Shown here piece after piece: positions 22,496 to 32,264 of a DNA stretch of 64,000 nucleotides; positions within the stretch are counted from its first letter, which is position 1, and each line of letters starts with the position of its first letter. Both the position numbers and the translations under genes were made by a program. Source of the stretch: Pictodentalium vernedei (lineage: Eukaryota > Mollusca > Scaphopoda > Dentaliida > Dentaliidae); assembly GCA_031216915.1 (NCBI GenBank), contig CM062291.1, forward strand, positions 29,875,023 to 29,939,022, written 5' to 3'. Under the pieces are notes generated by a model. That model had not been told where the DNA came from and searched no databases. It saw nothing but the letters and a program-made list of their open reading frames with translations.

Positions 22496-22950
22496 AGGTT
22501 ATGAACCACTAAATAAATCCCATTGACCACAGTGTTAACATTCCACTCTCTGTACAACACACCAAGTTGTTTTGAAAAAAAATACCTATACATTTACAAA
22601 GTACATCATCTCTTGAAAAAATTAAACTGGAAAAAAATATATGTTGCCACACCAAATTTCAGTTTAAATTTCGAATTTTCACAACTACCGTATGGTCTTG
22701 CACTGAATGAATTTCACACTTTTTTTCCCCATGCCTCATGTTTTTGAGAGATTCTCACACATTCCGGCACCAAATTACAAACAAACTTATTAATCCTTTC
22801 TAAAGTGGAGGAATCAAAATTTTAATTAATGGTTTCAAAGTCAAAATATATTTAACCAATCAACTGATCAGCCCTATTTAAATCCTACTCACAACATTGG
22901 GTGTCAAACGCTCCAGGTCACGTGTTCACTTATTTAGTGGTTCATAACCT
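22496..22950. mobile_element. MITE with AGGTTATGAACCACTAAATAA inverted ends, copy 2
   Basis: Near-identical direct copy of 19620-20072, including both inverted ends and the interior. Flanks differ from copy 1, so these are two separate insertions, or one insertion plus a duplication, of a recently active family. Confidence 0.8.
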
Positions 22951-23010
22951 AAATTGACATGTACATGTAATTATTGATGTATTGCTTTGTGTCAAATTGT
23001 GAGGGTTTAA

Positions 23011-23985
23011 GGTGCTATATAAGTAATGGAATTTTGTTTATTTTGAAATTCTCACCTCTCATATTCCTTTTAAATTCAGATTAGATATACACAAATTATA
23101 CATCAAAATGAAGGTTGGGATGTATAGAACACGAAACATGTATGCAATCAACTCATAGAGTTGACAGCAGGCAGCACTGGTTCCTGGAAGTCTGCTATCG
23201 TATTCGCACCAGAACTGATAATAAAATAATATTTCGCAAGAACAGCTCGTGGTCGAATGTGCTTCAGATATTCAATAACAAAGCTAGGCATTCAAAACAC
23301 TTTCGAGTGCAGCGACAGGACTGCATTTTAGAAAAGGACAACCCTTTTTTATTACATTTTTTATAGAAGATGGTTTCCATGCTCGACAGACATGCGCAAA
23401 TCACTTGATACCATGATTTTCCATCGAAAAACAAAATCGTAATTCTAAGACATTTCAACAGGTGTCGGGACACCTTGGCACCTTGCATTGAATGTGGTAA
23501 CTGTGTAATCTCTATCCAATAACAGTATACTGTATGAAGGCGATCTTTTTCATTCTTTGATTTTAGACGGCATTGTTTTTACATGCTTTTTCCGTCCGAT
23601 GACGTCGACCGGAAATCAAAAGTATATTCATACTTACACAAAAGCAATGGCTTTGGAATTTTCCCCCATGCAGCTCTGTAGCCATGTTTTGATGAATTTT
23701 GATCCCCTAGCTTTGTCTTGGATATGTAAAGCACATTTGGTCACAAGTTGTTTTCGTGAAATATTATTAAATGATCAGTTCTGGTGCGAATACGGCAGCA
23801 GACTTCCAGGAACCAGTGGTGCCTACAGTCAACTCTATGAGCTGATTACATGTGTGTTTCGTATTCTATACATCCCAACCTTCATTTTGATGTACATTTT
23901 GTGTATATTTAATTTGAATTGAAGGAATATCAGAGGTGAGAATTTTCAAAATAAACAAAATTTATTTACTTATATAGGCCCTTAA
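23011..23985. mobile_element. Foldback element with ~230-bp arms
   Basis: The left arm (23011-23240, GTGCTATATAAGTAATGG... to ...CGCACCAGAACTGATAAT) is mirrored by 23755-23985 at high identity. About 0.5 kb of unique sequence lies between. A third, direct partial copy of the left arm follows at 23986-24115. The reading frames here run through the arms and are not genes. Confidence 0.8.
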
Positions 23986-24212
23986 GGTACTATATAAGTA
24001 ACAGAATTTTGTTTATTTTGAAATTCCCACCTCTGGTTTTCCTTAAATTCAAATTAAATATACACAAATTATAAACCAAAAGAAGGTTGAGATGTATAGA
24101 ACATGAAACACATTAGTTCAGCGATTGAGATATGAACACAGGAGAAGCGTCAACAGTCATTTCATTTTGCGTCCATGTTACTTTTCATGAGAGAGTGGTG
24201 GCTCAATGGTAG

Positions 24213-24590
24213 ACATGTTGGTGTTTAAGGTCATATACTTATGCACAGTGGCTAATCATGACCATGACGGTTTTACGGGTGGAAGAAGCCGGAATGCCCG
24301 GAGAGAACCACGAGCAGCTGGCAGCTCCCCAACATCGTAACTCCGCACTGCAGCACATGCAGGGTTAGATTGGTTGAAGACATGCATACCATCGATGTGC
24401 AGTATGCCTTAGTACACAGCGTCATCGTGCCCTCATGTGGGCAATCGGGGTTAAGTGCCTTGCCCAAGGACATAACGCGGGGGTCCGAATTGATTGCTGA
24501 GACGGTCACCCATCCAATGATTAACCGGGCTCGTCGTTGCTTAACTTCGGTGATCTGACGGTGACGTGCCCCCCTCCAACCATAAAGTCC
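24213..24590 (-). repeat. SINE with a 5S-rRNA-derived head
   Basis: Read on the minus strand, the head (about 24565-24495) contains ATCACCGAAGTTAAGCAACG, then CGAGCCCGGTTA and TTGGATGGGTGACCG, which are the conserved internal stretches of 5S rRNA (the pol III internal control region). The body then continues as in the tRNA-headed SINEs of this window (TCCTTGGGCAAGGCACTTAA, GTACTAAGGCATACTGCAC, GGTTCTCTCCGGG) and ends in GACCTTAAACACC. So it is a SINE3-type element sharing its body with a tRNA-type SINE. Confidence 0.8.
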
Positions 24591-24929
24591 AAACAATGGG
24601 GAAGATATCTAGGCTGTATGGTTATCTTGCTACTCCCCTCTCCCACCCCACCACACATGTCAATGTAGAGAGAAAACTTTTAAGAAAAAGTTTCATTCAC
24701 TGCTATATTATTAAATAATGACAGGTGAATGAGAAATAGACAGTCTTAGAAAGTTTCCAGCAATTTTTCGAACTTATGGGTGTGTGCAGTCTTTCAGTTT
24801 TGAAAATGAGAGGCACGCTGTCTAGTGTTCACTATCATTTGAAGTGAAGAGTGCTATTCTTGAGTCCTGACATCAGGAAAATGATTTCAAGCAAAACATT
24901 AATCAACATCTGAACACCGTTCACTCCAC

Positions 24930-25105
24930 TGCTGCCCAGTAAGTTACGATGTTGGGGAGCTTGCAGCTGCTCGTCGTTGCTCGGTGGTTCTCTCCGGGTA
25001 CTCCGGCATCCTCCACCCGTAACACTGTCACGGTCATGATTAGCCATTGTGCATAAATATGTGACCTTAAACATCAATAAATAATAAATAATAACATTAT
25101 TACCC
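24930..25105 (+). repeat. SINE, 3' part only
   Basis: The body from GTTACGATGTTGGGGAGCT through GGTTCTCTCCGGGTACTCC to GTGACCTTAAACATCAATAA and an AATAAATAATAAT tail. The head is missing. Confidence 0.8.
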
Positions 25106-25261
25106 AATTTTTTCGAATAAGCTTTTCGCAGTAATAAAATTTATTTTGGGTTCATTAATATAATATATGAAATATACTTCAACTTCAACTTCAACAATGA
25201 TTCTCCACGGAATGCATGAGCAAAAAGACAGTGAGCAGGCCCAAAAATAAGAAGAGTTAGA

Positions 25262-25488
25262 AGACTGTCATCTTCAGAATGAGGACCCCAGAGGGTGTAT
25301 TTGCTGATGCTACCCTGCACAGCAGGGTAGCATCACTAAATTTACCCTCTCTGAACCTCAATCTGAATCAACGTTTCAAACCTAAACAGCAAGAGGTACC
25401 CAGAGGAAAAATTGGCACACTGTATGGGATGGCATCAGCACATTCACCCTCTGGGGACCTCATTCTGCCAATGACAGATTGCTTATTT
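25262..25488. mobile_element. MITE with AGAATGAGG(A/T)CCCCAGAGGGTG inverted ends and internal hairpin
   Basis: The left end CAGAATGAGGACCCCAGAGG is mirrored at 25455-25480 (inverted CAGAATGAGGTCCCCAGAGG). A perfect GATGCTACCCTGC / GCAGGGTAGCATC stem lies near the left end. A shorter relative sits at 26515-26612. Confidence 0.7.
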
Positions 25489-26514
25489 TCAGGCTTGACA
25501 GTGAGTAACATTTCTGTCGTTTGAAGTTTGTTGAATTATGTTATTTACATACCAATTCTCAGAAAGTGAAAGTTTCATTAGTTTGAAGTCTTGGAATGTT
25601 ACAGCTTATAATTCACCTTTTTGTGCACACATTGTTTTATTGGGCATATTTCTCACGAAAAAGATTTTTTTAACACTTTACAGAAAACACATGATATCAA
25701 AATTTGTTATTTTAATTTTTTTCCCACAATTTTGAAAATAATTTCAGTGAAACCATATCATGAGACCACTCACTGGAACAAGCTCATTGATATCATTCCA
25801 ATGAAAGGTCCCCTGATACGGTTTTATTGAAATTTTTGAAAATTTTTTTTTTATAAGCACGATTTGTATATTATGTGTTGGATGCAGCCAATTTGTTAGG
25901 TAAGGGTCAATCGCTCGCTAGGTGGAACTGAGGCATGCTGTTGTCTACTTGCAAAAAGTAGAAATTAAATTACAGGTGAGATGACGTGTAAGGGCAGCAG
26001 CTCAGCTTAAAATTGAAAGACTGGTGTGTGTGTAGGGGGCAGGGGGAGATGTCCAGGACTGGTTATCTTTCCTCTCACCCACTCAAAAACATCAATCATA
26101 TGGAAAAAAAATAAACAGCTTTTATTTACACCTTCACTCAACCACAACAAAGTCTAAACATGGCTGCAAAGGTTTTATAAATGTCTGTGGGAGTTTGGCA
26201 GGGTTGGGTGGGGGAATATGTCTGAGCCTCATTGGGCTGGCATGAAGTGACATCAAATCTTAGACCGCAACTCCTCAATGAAAAGAAAGTGACCATGTTT
26301 TGTTAGTGGACAGCAAATACAGTACATAATAATCTCCGGTGCACATGCAAAATTATTGAACCACACAGACCAAAATAAAACCTCTTGTGTTTTTTCGGTT
26401 ACCCAGCCAACTCTATTTTAAGCTTGCGACCCAATAAAAATGTTTTCAACAATGAGCCTATATACTTTGTACTGTGGCAAGTCATTCTAGATACGCCTTT
26501 TGGTCAGAATAATA

Positions 26515-26612
26515 AAAGGTTTTCAGAGGGTAAATATAGTGATGCTACCCTGCTGTGCAGGATAGCATCACAGAATTCACCCTTTGGAGACCTCATTCTG
26601 CAGATGACAGTC
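26515..26612. mobile_element. Short relative of the 25262-25488 MITE
   Basis: Contains CAGAGGGTAAATATAGTGAT, the GATGCTACCCTGC / GCAGGATAGCATC stem and TGGAGACCTCATTCTGCAGA, the same order as the ends of 25262-25488 without its middle. Confidence 0.6.
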
Positions 26613-26754
26613 AGCTTATTTACACGCTCGTGCACTGGGAACAGTTGAGTAAGGTGACTTCTACTGAAGCCCTCTCTGGTTTGGTCTAAAATAGATTTAT
26701 ACATTTATAAGGGGTACGCTCAAATGGCCATGACCATTTCTGTTTTTCCTGCAT

Positions 26755-26815
26755 TTATTTATTGGTGTTTAAGGTAGCATATTTTTGCACATTGGCTAAT
26801 TATGACCACTTTTCC
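26755..26815 (-). repeat. SINE 3'-tail fragment
   Basis: TTTATTTATTGGTGTTTAAGGT followed by TGCACATTGGCTAATTATGACC is the inverted SINE tail. Only about 60 bp remain. Confidence 0.6.
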
Positions 26816-26971
26816 TGCATTAAACAGACTCAAAAGACTTCTCAAAAAAAGGGTATAGCATTGAGCTCTCTGTGAAAGTATGTATTCATACATTCACGAT
26901 CAGACTCTCAGGCCTTCAGTCTAATTCTGTAAGGATTTTGGCACTGTTATGGCCCGGAACCAGCCCAGTCC

Positions 26972-27171
26972 TTAACCCTTTACCTAACATGAAAAGCAGA
27001 CAACACTTGCAAAAACAATTTTTGAATAACTAATTCGACCAGCTTGTTCCAACGAGGGGTCATAACCTATATTTTCGAGACAAAAAATGAAAAAATAATG
27101 AAAATTAATTGGCAATTTTTGAGAAAAGCGCTGGCCGGGTTTCCCTGTTACGACGTTGGGTAAAGGGTTAA
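26972..27171. mobile_element. Palindromic TTAA MITE (piggyBac-like ends), decayed
   Basis: Bounded by TTAACCCTTTACCTAACAT and, inverted, TTAACCCTTTACCCAACGT. TTAA sits at both ends as the likely target duplication. The central palindrome seen in the full copies (GGAACGAGCTCGTTCC) is partly deleted here. CCC directly inside TTAA fits piggyBac-type ends (family knowledge). Confidence 0.75.
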
Positions 27172-27530
27172 ATAGTCCATTTTATTTAATGCTCAGGCAT
27201 CAATTCACGCTGAAAAATTAAGTCATATTCCCCTGTCGGTCGGCAAAACGAAATATCAAAATGATATTTAGAAATCGATATTTCATCGTAGGTTCGGATG
27301 ACGAATCACATGTACTTTAAACGAGTCAGCACATCAGTAATGAATTCCAGAGTCCCAAATACAAACGAATTCGAATAATTGATAGTGACAGTGACTAAAT
27401 CAATTCATTAAATCAGCGGTTTCAAAGTTTGACTTTCTCATTCACCTTCCAGCGAAAAGCCGAAATCACTTTCAAATTTCTTCAGTTCAACTTCACACGT
27501 CTTCAGTGCATTGAGTTCAAAAAAAATAAA

Positions 27531-27627
27531 ATGACGTGTCTTGTTATTGAAAATAAGAAAGTGGTGTTTTTTGTTATTGTTCTATTTCTTCGAAACACAT
27601 TGCGATTATTTCAATTCGCCAGCCTTG
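27531..27627 (+). CDS. MRPS2: MRPS2 candidate exon 1
   Basis: From ATG at 27531 the frame reads MTCLVIENKKVVFF... ending LRNTLRLFQFASL plus one base at CCTTG|GTAAAT. The donor leaves phase 1, exactly what exon 2 needs (G|GATGG gives Gly-Trp). The three exons then sum to 879 nt, that is 292 residues plus stop, close to the ~296 residues I recall for human MRPS2. Arg, Leu, Phe and Ser richness before the junction fits a mitochondrial presequence. The frame is also open back to ATG at 27429, so the start is uncertain, and the whole exon is inferred. Confidence 0.4.
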
Positions 27628-27820
27628 GTAAATCGTAAAGTTAGGGGAGAAATAAGACGGGACTACTTTTTGTGCGGATATTCACACATTCCAATGGTTG
27701 GAGTTTGGTTGTTGTAATTTTTGTATGGACGCCGGTTCGGCACATAAATTTTGCGCCTTAATGGCAAATAAAGGCCACAAATTGGAGAGTTTGTAGTCGT
27801 AGAGCATTAAATAAAAAGAA

Positions 27821-27954
27821 AATTCACGAAAATTTGATGAATACCGAAAATATCTCGTTCGTGGCTACAAGAAATATGAGGATCCGTGAAGATCCTCATA
27901 TTTCGTTGTAGCCACTCACGAGATATTTTCGGTATTCATCAAATTTTCGTGAAT
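27821..27954. repeat. 134-bp near-perfect palindrome
   Basis: AATTCACGAAAATTTGATGA... is mirrored by ...TCATCAAATTTTCGTGAAT with arms of ~64 bp and a loop of about six bases (CGTGAA). It lies ~190 bp after the candidate MRPS2 exon 1. Confidence 0.9.
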
Positions 27955-28190
27955 ATCCTCTATGTCTATGTATCTATCTTACAATCAACATGTATTTTGT
28001 CTGTATTAACTCAGCAACTGTCGTGTATCCGACCCCCAGATACAGAAGTTTGTATCGGGGACGGATACAAGTACGTTCCTTTGGCGTGAGTTCCATTTTT
28101 TTCTCTTTTTGTTCATCCGTACGAATAAATAGTTTGTTATAAATTCGTCTACATTCTTGACTGATCCCCAATATATTGTAAGATAAAATG

Positions 28191-28348
28191 ATTATTATCA
28201 TTATGTGGATGTACAAAATATGTATCCGAGTCGCGCTCCTGGTTCTAAGGGTAGATCACGACTCATCTTCGACTCGTCATGATCCGCCCTTAGAACCCGG
28301 AGCTCAACTCGGATACATATTTTGTACATCCACATAATGGTAATAATC
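28191..28348. repeat. 158-bp foldback repeat
   Basis: TTATGTGGATGTACAAAATA...TATCCGAGT is mirrored by ACTCGGATACATATTTTGTA...CACATAA. The arms are ~65 bp with a few mismatches, and the loop is short and contains ACGACTC / GACTCGT. Confidence 0.85.
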
Positions 28349-29163
28349 TCTATATATTAAATTGTGTGAAATTGTTCAGAAAAGCGAACCTATCATTCAC
28401 TTTTCTGACAAACTGAAATATTCTAAGCGTTTGAATCCAAAAAATACCCATAACATTCATTTTATTTAAATCAACGCAAGAAATTTTTCTCAATATGCTT
28501 CTTGACATTTTAGTATTATGACATCAGTGTGTAGAGAGAGTGTTCTGGGGTGCAAACGAACCCCTTTATGTTTTTATCAAGAACCAAGAATGCAAATAAA
28601 TCCCCAAAAGGCCACCAGATACATGTAGCTCCATTTGATACTGAATTTTAAAATTTTCTGGAGGGGGGGGGGGGGGGGGGGGGAGGAGGGAGGCGGGGGA
28701 CCTTAGTATGCTTGTGCCCTTTGGCATCTACCAAGTGTACCCCGGTGTACCTTTTTCATCAAAGTCGAACCCCTTTTGAAAAATCCAGGCAATGCCCATG
28801 AGAGTGATAATCTGCAGAATAACATGGACGCTGGTTAGGACTGCAACAATTAATCGCGATATGCTTGAACCGTGATTTTTGCATACCAGTGTTGACAGTG
28901 GTAAATATGCCATTAACACAGTATTATGGAATTAACCAAAAGTTGACGAATTCCGTCTAATTTGCTAAATATTTATTTGATTAATCCATTATATCTTGTT
29001 TGACAGAGCTCACAGAGCTCTGTCAAATAAGATATAAGGGGTTAAATTGTTTGAACATATTTTCTGAGACGAAAAAAACTCTGGAAAATGGGTCATAAAT
29101 CCAAACTTGAAATTATGAATGCCAATGGTTGTTGCATATGTACTTTGAAAAGTTGCGTATTGT

Positions 29164-29413
29164 TTAACCCTTTACCTAACATGAAAAGCAGACGACACTT
29201 AGAAAAAATTTTTTTTGAATAACCAATTTTTTCATTTTTTGTCTCAAAAACATAGATTATGACCCCTCGTTGGAACAAGCTCATTGAGCTCGTTCCATTG
29301 AGTGGTCATAACCTATGGTTTTGAGACAAAAAATGAAAAAATAATGAAAATTAATTGGCAATTTTTGAGAATAGCGTGGCCGGTTTTGGCTGTTAAGTTG
29401 GGAAAAGGGTTAA
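29164..29413. mobile_element. Palindromic TTAA MITE (piggyBac-like ends), near-full copy
   Basis: Runs from TTAACCCTTTACCTAACATG to a TTAA-flanked right end (GGGAAAAGGGTTAA). The middle is a palindrome around AACAAGCTCATTGAGCTCGTT with long arms including TTATGACC and GTCTCAAAA. Confidence 0.85.
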
Positions 29414-29566
29414 AGAGCACATTCAAAAATTTGTAATAAAAGGAACCTACTGGAAATGAATACACATAGTTCAAAGTATTTGATAGTTGTAGTTGCATGA
29501 TATATATCATATCAGATTGAATTGTGATACATATCGTATCGTCATTGCAGCCCCAGCACTGGTGTA

Positions 29567-29933
29567 GGGAGCGCGGTGGCTCAGTAGGTAGAGATGCAGG
29601 CTGCAAGCCGAGAGGTCCTCGGTTCGAATCCCACCTGCGGCAACCGCATTGTGTCCTTGGGCAAGACACTTCATCTCCATTGCCCACGTGGGGGCACAAT
29701 GATACCGTGTACTAAGGCGTACTGCACGTCGATGGTACGCATGTCTTCGCCAATCTAACCCTGCCTGTGCTGCAGTGCGGAGTTACGATGTTGGGGAGCT
29801 GGCAGCTGCTCGTCGTTGCTCGGTGGTTCTCTCCGGGTACTCCGGCTTCCGCCATCTGTAAAACTGTCACGGTCATGATGTTAGCCATTGTGCATAAATA
29901 TGTGACCTTAAACATCAATCAATAAATAAATAT
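29567..29933 (+). repeat. tRNA-headed SINE, full length, 12-bp target duplication
   Basis: The head carries box A-like TGGCTCAGTAGGTAGAG and box B GGTTCGAATCC. The body follows (TCCTTGGGCAAGACACTTCA, GTACTAAGGCGTACTGCACG, CGGTGGTTCTCTCCGGGTAC) and the tail is GTGACCTTAAACATCAATCA plus AATAAATAAAT. AGCACTGGTGTA flanks both ends exactly (29555-29566 and 29934-29945), so it is a clean, rather young insertion in MRPS2 intron 1. Confidence 0.95.
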
Positions 29934-30090
29934 AGCACTGGTGTATTTTATCCATTTTTTTAACATTTTTAATTTGACATAAACAAGTTAAATAATTTTT
30001 TTTTTATGTCTTCCCTTCCCAGAAGGGAGACATATTGTATTAGTGCATATTCTTCTTTTTCTTCTCCTTCTTCTTCTTACAAACTTTATC

Positions 30091-30620
30091 TGGGACATAA
30101 CTTTTTTGTCTTTTGACCTAGACCTTAGATATTTGGCATGTGGATGTATCACCATGAGCCGGTGTGTCGCGTACCATAGTGACCTTCATGTGACCTTGAC
30201 CTTTGACCTGAAGGTCAGATTTATGTGCTTTTTAAGGGAAACTTTGTCCGGGGCGTAACTTTTTTGTCTTTTGACGTAGACCTTAGATATTTGGCATGTG
30301 GATGTATCACCATGAGCCGGTGTGTCGCTTACTATAGTGACCTTCATGTGACCTTGACCTTTGACCTGATGGTCAGATTTATGTGCTTTCTAAGGGAAAC
30401 TTTGTCCAGGGTATAACTTTTTTGTCTTTTGACGTAGACCTTAGATATTTGGCATGTGGATGTATCACCATGAGCCGGTGTGTTGCGTACCATAGTGATC
30501 TTCATGTGACCTTGACCTTTGACCTGAAGGTCGGATTTATGTGTTTTTTTAAGGGAAACTTCGTCCAGACCAGAACTGTTTTGTCTTTTGACCTAGACCT
30601 TAGATATTCGGCATGATTGT
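30091..30620 (+). repeat. ~158-bp tandem array with AGGTCA direct repeats
   Basis: Three full units and a partial one start near 30097, 30255, 30414 and 30573. Each unit has GACCTTAGATATTTGGCATG, CACCATGAGCCGGTGTGT and TGTGACCTTGACCTTTGACC. The last, inverted, contains a perfect AGGTCAAAGGTCA, the DR1 arrangement bound by some nuclear receptors (family knowledge). The reading frames here only translate the array. Confidence 0.9.
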
Positions 30621-30727
30621 CAATATTATTCATGTATATATAATTTGCAGTGCATTAAATAGGAAGGGGAGACATAGGTTTTAGTGTGCTAAAACAGTCT
30701 CTAGTGTTTAATTGGGATTGGTGATAA

Positions 30728-30800
30728 AAAGAAGCTATGTGGCAGCCAAAAATGACCATGCAGGTAGGCCTGAGAAACAGATGTGTATCTTTTTTAGGCC
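30728..30800. mobile_element. PIF/Harbinger-like MITE end fragment, 25 bp before MRPS2 exon 2
   Basis: ATGTGGCAGCCAAAAATGACC, CAGGTAGGCCTGAGAAACAG and TTTTTTAGGCC followed by TAA match the right end of the MITE at 49722-50124. The left part is lost. Confidence 0.65.
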
Positions 30801-30827
30801 TAATTACATTATTTTTTTTTATTTCAG

Positions 30828-30953
30828 GATGGAAATACAAAAACTACTCATCAAGTTCCTTCGGGAAGCCTCAAAGTTGTAATGTTGATCAAAGCAACCA
30901 CTTTCATTCAAATATCACAGATGCTTCAAGCTTGCAGCCAGCCTTACAAAATG
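30828..30953 (+). CDS. MRPS2: MRPS2 exon 2
   Basis: Acceptor TTTTTTTTTATTTCAG|GATGG and donor CAAAATG|GTATTT bound a 126-nt open exon. It translates as (G)WKYKNYSSSSFGKPQSCN... to ...SSLQPALQN plus one base, serine/asparagine-rich as expected for the poorly conserved N-terminal region of uS2m. Both ends are phase 1. The 3' phase joins exon 3 exactly (G|AA gives Glu). No conserved motif lies in this exon, so support is the splice sites, open frame, phase and position. Confidence 0.75.
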
Positions 30954-30999
30954 GTATTTATTCATAAATGACATTTTCAAACATTTTTTCATTCCCAAA

Positions 31000-31712
31000 A
31001 TTTCCAGAGTTGGTTGGTTTTCACTCCCAAAGTAAAATTCCACTTGGTCGATTGAAATCAAACTTGACATGTGCATCGCTCATGATGAGATGAAGAAGCC
31101 TATGTATTTTATGGGGTCATTGTGGCAAATGTCAAGGTCACAGTGAATAGAACTTGATATTGGCTTCTGCTCCAGACTTTAGACTTTGGCAAGTTTACTG
31201 TATCATAGTGATTGGTAGTGGGGGGGGGGGGGGGGTATTAGCCACCTCTTGTTTGAAAGCATGGTAAGAAGTAGAAGTTTGTTTGAAATGTAGAGGTTCT
31301 TTTAGAAAAGCTTTTTTGATTCAACAAATTTTTCCATGGCTATGACTGTCATTAAAGGAACAATAAGCCACTAATTTGAAAAAAATCTTGACTCTCTTGA
31401 TTTTTGCTTGTATGTGAAAGAGGGTGTAAAGAAACTACTGCATACACAAAGTGTAATGGATCAGAAGCAATGTGAAATTACTAATGTTCAACCGATTTTC
31501 AAAAATGGCAGATGACTGATTACAGGGTATTTGAGCTCACAATCGGCCGATTCAGATGCCGATTACGATTGTAATACCATGCACTACTAGACAAGTCGAG
31601 ACTCGAAAGAATTACATTAAATTGAACTTATTTTACAGTGTTTACAGTCCGACCGCTACCAGATAAGTCGAGACTCGAAAGAACTACGTTAAATTGAACA
31701 TATTTAACAGTG
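31000..31712. other. MRPS2 intron 2, no feature recognised
   Basis: AT-rich intron sequence with a G-run at ~31219-31235 and a ~55-bp imperfect direct repeat (GTCGAGACTCGAAAGAA near 31598 and 31667). Confidence 0.5.
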
Positions 31713-31965
31713 TTAACCCTTTACCCAACGAATCGGCCACATCCGCCTGCGTAATATGTAAATTCAGCAGATGAAAAAATATTATTTTTTTCCAAACATT
31801 TCAACAAAACCATATCATGTGACCCCTTGTTGGAACGAGCTCATCGAGCTCGTTCCAACGAGGGGTCACATGATATGGTTTTGTTGAAATTTTTTTTTTA
31901 AAAATTGAAAAAATGATATTTAAAATAATAAATTTTGATAACGTCTACGTTGGGTAAAGGGTTAA
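31713..31965. mobile_element. Palindromic TTAA MITE, second subfamily
   Basis: TTAACCCTTTACCCAACGAAT to CGTTGGGTAAAGGGTTAA with TTAA on both sides. The central palindrome is GGAACGAGCTCATCGAGCTC. The arms carry CATATCATGTGACCCC instead of the CATAGGTTATGACCCC of the other subfamily. The 52498-52739 copy belongs here too. Confidence 0.85.
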
Positions 31966-32264
31966 ACTCCGTTGACTCAGATCCAGTAAAATTACCAGTC
32001 GCACATACTCGTTCTCAGAGCCACGTTTACCACCCAAGTGCAAACAACTGATGATTTTTCCTGCTACCTGAGTCAGTGGAGTGCAGCCTTCACTTTTCTG
32101 GTATGAAGTGGCGATTTCCACCAGTACGCTAAGTTGTAAACTTTAATAATAATTATAATAATTTTAAAGCCTAGAATCCACACACAGTGCTCAATGGCTG
32201 TATAATAATCGCATACATACATATACACACATACACATACATTCTCTCACAGATACATTGATAC

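Noticed and set aside
19620-22950. The 453-bp direct pair as long terminal repeats of a retroelement
   Set aside because: The units have inverted ends, no TG..CA, no target duplication outside, and no retroelement gene between them.
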